Shown here: piece by piece, positions 46,465-57,096 of the stretch
How the letters are laid out: each line of letters starts with the position of its first letter
Numbering within the stretch: position 1 is the stretch's first letter
From: Adineta steineri
Taxonomy: Eukaryota; Rotifera; Eurotatoria; Adinetida; Adinetidae
Assembly: GCA_905250115.1 (NCBI GenBank)
Contig: CAJNOI010000264.1
Location: 1 to 64,000, forward strand
Length of the DNA stretch: 64,000 nt
Direction of reading: 5' to 3'
Translations under genes and position numbers: made by a program
The notes under the pieces: model-generated
What the model was told of the DNA's origin: nothing
Seen by the model: the letters and a program-made list of their open reading frames with translations, nothing else
Databases searched by the model: none

Positions 46465-46989
46465 GCTTTATTATTCCGATAGAACACAACACGTATGATG
46501 CAAAGAAACTTGCTCGTTTTTATCATTAATTGTTGATACTGATGCCGACAAAGCAAGTAAACTGTAATAATGCATCAAACACGTGTTTTCGTTTTCTTTT
46601 ACTTTTCCATTGCAATAATATTTATTTTACGATAAGAAAAATTAACAAACTGACAATGAATACAAAATTTTGGTTTTATGGAGTATTACAATATACAACA
46701 AAGCTTCAATAAGGCCTACTTTTCATAGGCCTGACCTGTTTATTAAAGCACTATTAGAATAATAATTCAGTAGAAAATGGAAGTTATTTCTATAAGAAAA
46801 CAAACAAAAAACTATTTTGATTTAATAAATTATGTAACTAGCAAATAGAAAGAAAAACTCTAAATTTAAGGAGAAATTTTTTTAAATATTGATTAATTAG
46901 TTAAATGGGATTGTATCATAACAGTTAAACGTAGGAAATAATTCACATCGAATTGTAGAACTAAGCAATGAAATAAATTTCATAATCCA

Positions 46990-47140
46990 TTGCAGTGTAT
47001 ATGGGGAAAACAGATGTTTTCTCTTTTCTGATCATACAACTGGCGTTAGAGAAAATCTACATATGCCCTTGGATAAAGCTAAACAAGTCATACTGTTAAA
47101 CTTCCTAGAGCAGCTCCATCATGTCTTCAAGTGAATAGGG
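46990..47140 (+). repeat. Dispersed repeat, copy 1
   Basis: Shares about 150 bp with 59653-59805 in direct orientation (GGGAAAAC, GGCGTTAGAGAAA, ACAAGTCATAC, CTAGAGCAGCT, TCTTCAAGTGAATA). The copies are diverged. No coding content. Confidence 0.6.
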
Positions 47141-48071
47141 GGTACGTTTGTTAAAGATGTCCCGACTCATACGGAAGACAAAACAACTTTTCTCCGTTTC
47201 ATTCTTCTATACTTTCAGTTATGGAAAACCTCAAAACAGTACTTGATAGAGCTGCTCTAGTTATAGCTTAGAACTTTCTCCCACAGTTCTATCATGGGCC
47301 CAAGTAAGGAGGGGCAGATTTTTCGGGCCCTATTCGTGGATTTAAAGAGGAAAATCCTAGATTTTATTTTTTTGTTTTCGCTTGGTTCAAGTTAGGAAAA
47401 ACTTTAATATCGCATTTAATAGAACTCGTCAAATTGTATTTTGAAATTTTTTGGAAGAGTTTTACACTGAATTCAAATGAATATGACCAGGTTCATAATG
47501 GAATGAAAAAAATATTTTTGATTTTATTTCATACTTGATTTGAAGTAGGAAAAATCTTAGTTTACCATTCAAAAGCGCTTCTTAAATCGTACTTTAGAGC
47601 ACTGCGAAAGGGGTGGGTGTAGATGAGTAAGCAACTTTCTCATCCATATGCACTGCTGTTTTCCAGTGCCCACCTCAGTTACTGAATGCGATCACCTTGT
47701 GGATATCATTGGGAGATTTTTTCTTGTCTTTTCAAATAATCAGTTTTATGTCTTCTTTATTTTGATATTCATATACTTTCCTATGCTTGGCCTGTTGCAG
47801 AATTCACATATAAAACTGTCAGTGCAAGTTATAAGCACAGGCTTTGCGACTTTCATTACAGACACACTCCTTTACAGTGGAAAAAACTGAGTTTTTTGCA
47901 GTTTTTACATCGGATGTCTCAGAAAAATCAACAAAAAAAATCAATTTTCGATCCAGCTTATAGAAGTTATCAGTTCGTACAAGGAGAGAAAGCACAGGTT
48001 TTGAATTTCTTTGAGATTTATTATGCACAAAACTTCAAACCTCAAATTCTTCGAAATTATTGAATCACTCA

Positions 48072-48911
48072 AGGGTCTTAGAGACTGGTGGGCGGGTCGG
48101 GCGGGTGCAAAAAAAATAAAGTAGTATGATCCTCGGGCGGGCGGGAACAATTTTTCACGGGTTACGGGTGGGTAAAGAAATTTTTTGAGATTTAATAGCG
48201 GACCGTCGAGAACAATCGATAGGCATCGTTATATTGCACTTGTAACAAGAAATAAATCAATTTACTTGATTAGTCAACACCTATCACCTTGAAAGTAACT
48301 AGAGAATCCAGGTTTTTTTGGCAAGAGCAAGAAAGTGTAACACCTAATTTGTCCAAACTAACAAAAAAGATATTCTATATTTCAGTTTCAGTAGTAGCAG
48401 TTGAGCCTCAATATAGTTCAGCTGGTATTATTACAAGGGAGTAATAGCTGGCACTCAGCACCTGTTCGGTGTTTTTCGGTGTTGGGTGCCAGCTCTTACC
48501 CCCTTGCATAATACTCAGCATTATGCTGTCCTGCTGATCACTATGAAGTTTATTAATTAACAGTAAAGTTAAGTAATTATATTAATGTTATGTTGGAGAG
48601 GCCTATCGGACATTAGGGCTATACGTCGAAAAATTTCTCAATTTTAGGCCAAGCCTAAATTCATATGACTCGGTTCGTTCTAGTGTTTTTTATTTAAACG
48701 GTTAGCATGCACAATGTGTAATATTTTTTCTTGTAATAAATCTCGATATGTGATAAATAAATAAAATATATAAGATATACAATTTATGAAACTTTAATTA
48801 TCAATTGAAATATTCTCGGAGTAACACGGGCAGGGCGGGTGGGACGGATTTAACACATTACACAGGGCGGGGCCCGCGGAACATCAAAAATCACTGCCCC
48901 GCACACCTCTA
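48072..48911. mobile_element. Possible hAT-like non-autonomous element
   Basis: The right end (reverse complement) reads TAGAGGTGTGCGGGGCAG, a typical hAT terminus. The left candidate end reads TTAGAGACTGGTGGGCGGG. Both ends are followed by GGGCGGG-rich subterminal tracts that are strikingly GC-rich for this genome. The 8 bases outside do not match, so the left boundary is uncertain. Confidence 0.4.
48423..48520. repeat. Small palindrome (about 39-bp arms)
   Basis: GTATTATTACAAGGGAGTAA with AGCTGGCACTCAGCACC on the left is mirrored by GGTGTTGGGTGCCAGCT and TTACCCCCTTGCATAATAC on the right, across a short GT-rich loop. Fits a MITE or structured RNA. Confidence 0.65.
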
Positions 48912-49071
48912 ATGCATATATGACAGTCGGAATTCTTCTTTTGTTTTTTTTATATATGGAAGGTGCTATTTGTATATATAAATGACAACTAGAAAAATAC
49001 ACAAACCCAAACCCAAATCTATCAGACTCAAACAGTTTGGGTTTGGATCATGCCTGATTACTTCTCATAAT

Positions 49072-49607
49072 GGAGGGCGTTGAATTGTTGAGCTCGGATA
49101 GGGCTCATACTTTGGCCATAGTTAGAAACCAGTGATAGTAGTCAAAGGTAAAAAGTGTACGTACCCGTACTTCGTCTTTCTGAAGTTATGGCCATTTTAT
49201 TGAGTTTTCGGCCATAGAGTAGCTATCTAGTAAACAGCCGTGCTATACAATTTTGAACTGTAATTTTGTGCATAAATAGGTCTCACTGCGATTGATTTAC
49301 TATAAAAATTTCACCCGAATTATATAACTCTTTTAATATCTCGAGAAAGAATTTTGTGTTTCAAGCGAAATTTTTACAGTAATCTCAACTGAGTGAGAGC
49401 TACTTATACACAAAGTTTAAGCTTAAAACTGTGTAGAACGATTGTTTACCAGGTGGCCAGCCTAGGAATGAAAACTCAATAAAATGACCATAACTTCCAA
49501 AAGACAAAGCATGAGCGCATATTCTTTTTATCTTTCACCGCTCTCACTAGATTCTAACTATGCCCAAATTATGAGCGAGAGCCGCGCTTAACAATTCAAA
49601 GCCCTCC
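49072..49607. repeat. Spacerless 536-bp fold-back
   Basis: The two halves, centred near 49340, are inverted copies of each other. GGAGGGCGTTGAATTGTT at the left end mirrors AACAATTCAAAGCCCTCC at the right, and TTATGGCCATTTTATTGAG mirrors CTCAATAAAATGACCATAA. Identity looks like roughly 75-80 percent by eye. A small frame on the minus strand is incidental. Confidence 0.75.
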
Positions 49608-50201
49608 GTTGCCAGTGTTTTAATAAGGTGAGTATCACGTTCTAACAAACGTTCTGTAATAAAAATAATAATAAAGAAGTTATCAGCTACTACGCTGGGA
49701 CAAGAACACGATTTTGTGAGACACACCATTAGATTTTACTCACCAATACTTATCAGTAATCGGTAGCTTCCATATCTTTACCCCGTGTTTGTGCACTTTT
49801 CAAGCGATATAATTTTTGCACAAAAGTTTGCTTTGGCCTAGTACCATAGTTTCATTGATAGTGATAACTTCACTAAAAATATATATAGATAGAAATCTGC
49901 CTTTCAGGGAATCTCAAAGTGGTTTCAGCTTGAGTACTCTATTTTTATTTCAAGTGATATTTATGGTTGTTCGAAAAATTCCAGAGTTTGAGAAGAAATT
50001 CAAATCTATCTTTCGACGTTGCACTTCAAATGGTCTCTGACCCATACAATTGGTTGTTACTCTAGTAGTATTCTAGTTTTAACATTTGCACTAATACCAT
50101 CTCAATGATGACTCTAAAAAATTGAACATCTCTACATAAGTAGCTGATTTCTATTAACGACTTCTTGACTGTCTGTTAATCTCATGTGTTTGCAAATATT
50201 A

Positions 50202-50960
50202 ACGGATGTCCCCGAAAGAATGGGCCCATTAGTATTTCTCAAATTCATCTTCTATTCTTCCATTGATTGAAACACTCTTTTTTTTCGGTAGATAGTGCTT
50301 AAAATTCTCTACAAAACTATATATGAATAAACCCAGCACCTGTTTTATACATACCTGAGAGAACATGAAAAGTAACGACATATGAAAAGCTGTAAAATAT
50401 AATGGATTGAGCATACTGAATGGCCCCACTTTGAATTCCATTTTTTATCAATTACTTCGCTCTGTTAGAAAAAGAAAATATACCGAAAGATACAGCATAG
50501 AAAGCTCTACAACTCGCAAATAAGAATAAACGAATTCATCTTGTATCAAAACAATATGTCATTTCACAAGGATGAAATTTGATCACTCAAACTTTTGTGC
50601 ATTTTAAAAACAGAAAGTACCGTTATATAATAGATAGTTTTGCCTAAATTATAGAGCTTTCTACGCTACATCTTTTGATATATTTTGTTTTTATGATCGA
50701 GTGAAGTAAGCCATGAAAAAATAGAATTCAAAGTACGACCATTCTTTATACCCAACCCATTGCATTCTACAGCTTTTCATATGTCGTTACTTTTTATCTT
50801 TTTTTAAATATATCTAAAATAGTTGTTGGGTCCAGTCACATAGGATTTTGTAGAGAACTGTAAGCGCTATATTTTGATAAAAAAGAGTGTTTCAATTAAT
50901 GCAATAATAGAAGAAAAAATTGAAAAATACTGACCGGTCCATTCTTTCTGAGACACTCGT
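50202..50960. mobile_element. TA-flanked fold-back element
   Basis: Terminal inverted arms of about 270 bp surround about 220 bp. Left end ACGGATGTCCCCGAAAGAAT; right end (reverse complement) ACGAGTGTCTCAGAAAGAAT. The dinucleotide TA flanks both sides (50200-50201, 50961-50962), as for Tc1/mariner-type insertion. Shared internal block GTAACGACATATGAAAAGCT. No transposase. Confidence 0.7.
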
Positions 50961-51912
50961 TAGATCAAAAAACGTTAGTCTCAAACTGTATAAACGGCGT
51001 GAGAGAGGGCACATCGAAGAGCTCTCGCATAAACAAGAGGAGATGTGCATTTCTGCTTGGAAATAGCTTTCATTCGACTAGAATTGACAGTATAGCAGTA
51101 AGAAAATCGTTTTAAAGAATGTTAAAGCTTTTATAACAAACGAATTTTTTCAATCAAACATTGTGGCGAAATTCTAGCTTTTTTCACGAAAAAGGTTTTG
51201 TTGAAAAATATATTAAATTATACATTATCTCAACTACTTAGTGTGCTGATTCCATACATTATCTTCGTTTTTCGTTATAGATAATAAAGAAATCAAAAAT
51301 CAGATTTCCGGCCAAAAACCGAGGAAAGTTTTCACGAATTGATACTACTACCATAATTGGGATACATATCCAGAATTATTCGATAAAATTTTCAATTCAA
51401 TCGGATATTGCCGCTTCATGGATTTACAAAGCTCGAAACGGCAGGGCTTTAAAACTATATCTCATTGAGAATGGACCCAAATTTTTCTAAAAAACAATTG
51501 CGTATATATGGATCGGTGTAGCTCAGTAAGTTGATTCTGGATACCACCTCAGTTTCCCTTCGAAGCCTAGTACAGATATCGAAACCGAATTTTTGTTAGA
51601 AGACTTTAAGTTTTTGGGCACTCCCTTAACAAACATAGGAAAGGTTTCACCACTTGGCACTACTGCGGCTATTAAAATACATATGTATGTATATGTGATA
51701 AAAATACGCTCTTGGCCAGTTTTTTTTCACTTTGTAGGATTTGTAATATATGGAATGGTAGGTCCTCCAGGAGGTTTTCAACTGCATCTGAAATTGGATT
51801 TTGAGATCTCTCTGTTTTCATAAGCTTCATAAGTAAGCAAGTTTTTTGGTATATTGCCCAGCGGTTTGATGTTTTTATTTATCTGTTTTCTGAGCCCAAG
51901 ATGCCTTGATAG

Positions 51913-52368
51913 TAGGGAACTGCAAAGTGGTCCCGGTCCCGGTCCCGGTCCCGCGGGACTGGGACCGGGACCAAATTTCTCTAAATTACCGGGACCGGGA
52001 CCGGGACCAAGACTGAAATTGTCAGATAATTCCTCAATGTTTTTACCAAGTATGAGACCAGACATTTTCTATTTTTTTTTGATTTTTTAATTAAGAATTG
52101 ACAAATGTGTTATCTTATAGTTCAAGAAAAACCGTATAGATTGAATTTACAATCGAAAAAGCGAGAATTTTCGTGAACTTCATGTTTTTTTTTGCATAGA
52201 TGAAGACAACACCACAATTATTTTTAAGCTTTTATCAAGACCGGGACCAGCGGGACCGGGACCGGGACCAACTGAAAAAATTGACCGGGACCAGGACCGG
52301 GACCAAAAAGATTTTACCGGGACCGGGACCGGGACCGGGACCAAAAAAAGTGATTTTGCAGTTCCCTA
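51913..52368. mobile_element. hAT-type MITE with GGTCCC repeats
   Basis: Inverted ends TAGGGAACTGCAAA, flanked by CTTGATAG and CTTGGTAG (7 of 8 identical), the expected 8-bp hAT target duplication. Between the ends, GGTCCC and GGGACC hexamers are clustered in four blocks (51930-51975, 51989-52012, 52240-52270, 52283-52342), arranged so that the two halves can pair. No transposase. Confidence 0.8.
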
Positions 52369-52611
52369 CTTGGTAGCCTCTTTTCTCAGGCTTCATAAAA
52401 CTTTGAGAATCGCTATTTTAGGAAATGATAGATCACATATGAATTCATCGATGAATTGGTAATTCCTGGAAAATAAAATATTCAAAACATTAAAAATAAG
52501 AAATTTAATATTTATTTCATAATGAAGTATCATCTATTTATTTTATTTCGTATTGTTAATATATCACCCTGTCGAAAATAAAGTGTACACTTTATAATTA
52601 TCATAATTTGC

Positions 52612-53069
52612 ATATACTATTGTTATTTGTTGTGAAATCTATACCTCAGATGCATTTTCGATTATTTAACATACCCTGAAAATTTCAGCCCTATGGAATG
52701 AGATTTAATTGAGGAAAATTAAACTATTTCCTATGCACTCATATAAGTGTATAGAGAAAATTTGTTTTTCTATCTTTAATTACATCAACATTGGACCTTT
52801 ATATTAAGCTTCGTTAGCGTTATTTTCACTGCGAAATGCTTAGAAAAACCTAACAGGAGCGAAATCATTTAGCGAAAGTTGGTATGGTTGAAAATAGAAT
52901 CCAACAGACAAAAAACAAGTTTGTTTACGCTGTTACATAAGTGTATGAGATATATATGAACTTTTTTTAATTAATTTTCATTCCATAGGGCTGATTTTTT
53001 CAGAATATGTTAGGTAACCAAAGATGTATCGGCGGTAGAAATTTCACATTAAATAATAATACTATATAG
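52612..53069. repeat. Fold-back, about 170-bp arms
   Basis: The left arm containing TCAGCCCTATGGAATGA and CATATAAGTGTATAGA is mirrored by TCATTCCATAGGGCTGA and ACATAAGTGTATGAGA, with a short spacer near 52830. No coding content. Confidence 0.65.
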
Positions 53070-53280
53070 AAATTCCCAGATCGAGCAATCCGGCAAGAAG
53101 ACAATCGATTCCGTGATATTCTCGAGGTTTCATCGACGCAGTATTTCTTTTGCGCAGATCCTGTGACCTACTGCGTTCGGTTCCACCCGGACCAAATTCC
53201 AAGAGCGAGTTATTAGTATTTTTCGGCACGGTTCCTGCCGAAAATCATGGAATACTAATTCAGGAATCATTGCCCTGAGT
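53070..53280. other. GC-richer stretch with stem-loop
   Basis: Unusually balanced base composition. TAGTATTTTTCGGCA...TGCCGAAAATCATGGAATACTA forms a stem around CGGTTCC at about 53214-53262. No tRNA, rRNA or protein family is recognised; probably part of an old element. Confidence 0.35.
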
Positions 53281-53837
53281 TATGAGAAAAATAAAATTTA
53301 TAATTTGTTTTTACTAGGCAGATATTTTCAGGATAAAATCAAATAAATAATTAATTTTAATTTACGTGGAAATAAACTCATGAAAATTTAATTCATATAA
53401 ATGTGTCGAATAAAATGAATAGCCCTAATATAAATCATTTATGAAAGACCGACCCATGCGACAGCAAGAAAAAAATTATTTACTCACTCTAGCTGCAGAA
53501 GAAAATAATGAACACACACTTCCATCGGCTCCCTTGCATACATAAATAAACAATGACTTTATCTAAATCCAAATTGATTTTTCATTTTTTGAGAGAATGC
53601 TGTTTTTCAAATATCAAATTAGATTTTTACAATGAAGAAAATCAAACATTTTCAGACTATTTTGATCAATCAATGAATAAAAAAGATTTGAAAATATTTT
53701 AACTTATTCAAAGTCGATTTTTCTACAAAATAGAATTTAAAAAATATTAACAAGGCATCAGAAAATCGAAGCATTGACTGTGCTAATAGACACACAATCA
53801 TACATTTATTATATCTGCAATACATTATAATATCCCT

Positions 53838-54040
53838 CGTCTTTCTTTTTACAAACAAATGGCCTTCTTGTATCTTTTTATAAATTAATTGTCTCCTTGA
53901 GTCTTTTTACAAGGTAATCGCTTTCTTACGTCTTTTTAAAAGATTATATCTTCCTTGTATATTTTTATAATGTTGTATCCTTCATGTATGTTTTTATAAC
54001 GATGTATCCTTCGTCTACCTTTTTACAAAGAAAAATCCTT
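53838..54040. repeat. 29-bp tandem repeat, seven copies
   Basis: Seven consecutive 29-base units, each containing a T-rich CTTTTTA core followed by A/T and ending TCCTT or similar (units at 53838, 53867, 53896, 53925, 53954, 53983, 54012). Copies differ at many positions but keep exact length. Confidence 0.8.
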
Positions 54041-54469
54041 GTTGTGCCAAATTATATATTTATACTATTGTTATTGTATATTTATTATTTAGGCCTTGTA
54101 TGTACACATTTGTTCTATTTTATTCGGATACATAGAAGAAAGTATAATTAATGAATATAACAAGGCTAGAACAAGACTCTAAATTAGAATGATAAAATAT
54201 GTAGAGAACATTTGTTAGTGGATTTAGTTTCATTGTTGTCTGCATTTTTCTTAGTATTATAATAGATATACTTAATACCAGCAGTGAATCTTACCAATAT
54301 AACACCATTTTTCGTTAGATTAGCCGAAATGTTTTTTTTCTGTCTAATATTCTTGTTTGAATCAGAATCTTTTGAAACCTTCAAATCTAAAGTTCAGTTG
54401 CATTTTGATCAGCTGGTGAAAACTAGCCCAACTACACTTTTTAAGCACTCATCAGTTTGGTCAAGAAAT

Positions 54470-55745
54470 ATGGCGAATAGTCGCGAATAAAAATCGAATT
54501 CTTTCTTAAAGAGCAAAAGTAGCAAAATTTTTACTATAAGATATCGGAAGGTAGGGCATACAAAACTGAATAAAATAAGCTATTTATATGTTAGTTTATG
54601 ATGGATAAAACTCATTTTATTAGTCAAATATTGATCATGAGGACTCATTGTTTCACCAAAAAATAGATGATGTTTTTTAAGGGGTTAGCTATCATTCGAT
54701 TATTTCTTGCAATCTCAGATTGAATTTTTGACATGCCATATAGGGTGTTATGTGAGACGAAATAGATATTGTGAAAATGAACTAATTTTTTCTTTTCTCG
54801 GAACGTAAGTTGACTTTCAGGTTATACCTACCACTCATAATATGTAAGTGAAGAGATAGAATGAAACAAAAACGCTTCAATGAGCAAGTAGAATGATACA
54901 TACTTGTTTATATGTTCAGATCGACAAACGCTGCTGAGCTGATGTGAGTGTGATTTCTCCGAGTAACACTCCAATAATAAAAAGAAAACGGTTTATGCGA
55001 GTATATCCCTTCTCTTCAAATACAATGGACTCTACATATCCAAGTGGAGAAACACAAAAAAGTGTATACTTTACTTTGGCCAACAATTCTGACTTTTATC
55101 ACGTAAGTGAACAATCATTCTTTTTATAATGCAGCAATATTTACAATATGTACGAAAACTAGAGAATATATAAAATTATAGGCCCTGTACTGTTCTATCA
55201 GTATAACATTGTAAAAATAATTTATCAATATGAATCAACAAAATAACAAAGAATATTGATTCTTTACACTGCATAAAGTACTGAGTGATTAAAACATATT
55301 GGCTGCAACTGAAAAAACCCTTGCATAGTATTTAAAATATCTCAAAAAATACTTTCTTTTCCTCAATAAAAAAAATCATTGAAAATGGTGGTTGCTTGTG
55401 ACTCAATTTCCCGTTTAAGTCGAAAGTATTTTTCAAAATTGTATCTATCATTTTGTAGAGGAGAAAAAACTGTATGTCATGTTAAAAATTCAATCTGAGA
55501 GTACAAGAAATAATCGAATGACAGCTAACCCAATGAAAAACATCACCTATTATTTTTGGTGAAAAAATGTGTCCTCGTGGTCGGTATTTGGCTAATAAAA
55601 TGAGTTTTATCCGTCATAAACTAACATATAAATAGCTTATTTTGTTCAGTTTTTCATACTCTATATTCTGATAAATATACTAAAATTTTTGCTAATTTTT
55701 CAATTTTAGAAAGAATTTGATTTTTATTCGTGACTCTTTACCATT
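54470..55745. repeat. Fold-back, about 260-bp arms and long spacer
   Basis: Left arm 54470-54735 (CGAATAAAAATCGAATTC; GATAAAACTCATTTTATTAG; TCAATCTGAGA complement) is mirrored by 55475-55745. About 740 bp of AT-rich spacer, no coding capacity. Confidence 0.7.
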
Positions 55746-56146
55746 TTTTTCAACTAAATCGATGAGTACCTTAAATGAGAACATAGGGCCAAAAACAAAT
55801 TCTGATCAGTGCTTTGTATTTAAGTAGAGAACTCGACCCACTCATGAACTGTTCCTGGAATTGGCAAGTAATTTTCTTGCTTTAGCAATGGTACGTTCGA
55901 CTCGAGAATACAATATTTTTGCTTTATCACGTATACTATAGTTGAGAGCCAGGAATCACACTACTGTGTACTCCTTTTTAGTTTTTCTCATTGTTGATGA
56001 GATGTGTCAAACGTTGCACATCACTTTTTTTTGTATCTCGCATATGTCTCGGTGTAAAGAGATGAGAAAATCTTGAAGTTTTTTTAAAGATGCATTACGA
56101 GAAGTCCTACAACAAATGGAGAAATGAATTTCTAACGAGTTCTACT

Positions 56147-56517
56147 TAGACATGACCCAAACCCAAACTGTTTGGGTTTGAGTATTGAGTTTGGGTTTGA
56201 GTTTGAGTTTGGCTTTGGGTATTGTGTATTGGGTTTGAGTTTGGGTTTGGGTTTAGCACCAAACTCCCAAACAGTTTGGGTTTGAGTTTGGGTTTGTGCT
56301 TTTTTTAATCAGTAAAAGGAACTATTTTGAATGAATTGATTGCAGTTAAAAGTCGACCCAAACCCAAACTCAAACTCAAACTGTTTGGGATTTTTGGTAC
56401 CAAACCCGAACCCAAACTCAAACTCAATACTCAAACTCAAACCCAAACCCAAACTCATGAACCCAAACTCAAACTCCCAAACGGTTTGAATTTGAGTTTG
56501 GGTTTGGGTCATGTCTA
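56147..56517. mobile_element. hAT-type MITE with CCCAAA repeats and perfect TSD
   Basis: Inverted ends TAGACATGACCCAAACCC are flanked on both sides by GTTCTACT (56139-56146 and 56518-56525), a perfect 8-bp target duplication, diagnostic for hAT superfamily insertion. Internally, CCCAAACCCAAACTCAAAC-type and TTTGGGTTTGAG-type tracts face each other around a central spacer. A truncated relative is at 48984-49052. The perfect duplication suggests a young insertion. Confidence 0.88.
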
Positions 56518-57096
56518 GTTCTACTAATAGTTTATGACAAAATCGTTTGATGATTTCTTGAATATATTTTATGTGAGGGTATACTTCATAGATAGATCTG
56601 TTGGCCACTAAAATGATCTGATAATTTCAGCTCACCATATTATTTTGTTATACAGATTATTAACAGACTGAAAATCGTCGAAATTAACACATGGCCCCCT
56701 AATATTTTGTTTCTTTTTGATTTTAATATTTCGATATCAAAACAAACCTTTAGACCGAAATGTTCAGAACACTTTAGTGACCAAAATCTCAAATATAAAT
56801 CATGAGGGTGTGAGTGTGGCTTCCCTCTGTTTTCCCAAATGCACACCCCCGCCCCCCAACATACCTCAAAAAGTATCTTTTTCTTTAGGAATAGCCGTCA
56901 TGATTGTTCTTCTATAATATGGTTCAAGTTTCGTTAGTGTTATCATGGATACGATCTAGCTTATTCTAAAATCCAGATACTACAGAAACATTATACTCGA
57001 AAACTGTGACTAAGATTGGTCTGTTGGTCACTGTTTGAATAAGGATAGCATTCGTTGTCTGTGATTAAACAAAACTCGAACATCTATGCACAGAAT

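Larger units (their letters stand above)
46465..57096. other. Gene-poor region dense in fold-back and hAT-like relics
   Basis: No intact gene is supported over about 10.6 kb. Structured elements are listed separately: 48423-48520, 49072-49607, 50202-50960, 51913-52368, 52612-53069, 53838-54040, 54470-55745, 56147-56517. GC-rich hAT-like pieces lie at 48072-48180 and 48830-48911, and an old repeat copy lies at 46990-47140. A G/C-rich hairpin lies near the right edge at 56802-56866. Open frames inside them are by-products of repeat composition. Confidence 0.6.

Noticed and set aside
51778..52090. Gly-Pro-rich frames on both strands
   Set aside because: They arise from the GGTCCC/GGGACC arrays inside the hAT-like element.
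56309..56608. Frames rich in Gln-Thr/Phe-Gly repeats
   Set aside because: Produced by CCCAAA/TTTGGG arrays of the MITE.
46465..57096. Coding genes inside the gene-poor region (many 60-95 residue frames)
   Set aside because: All are short, lack motifs and fall in repeats or AT-rich DNA.
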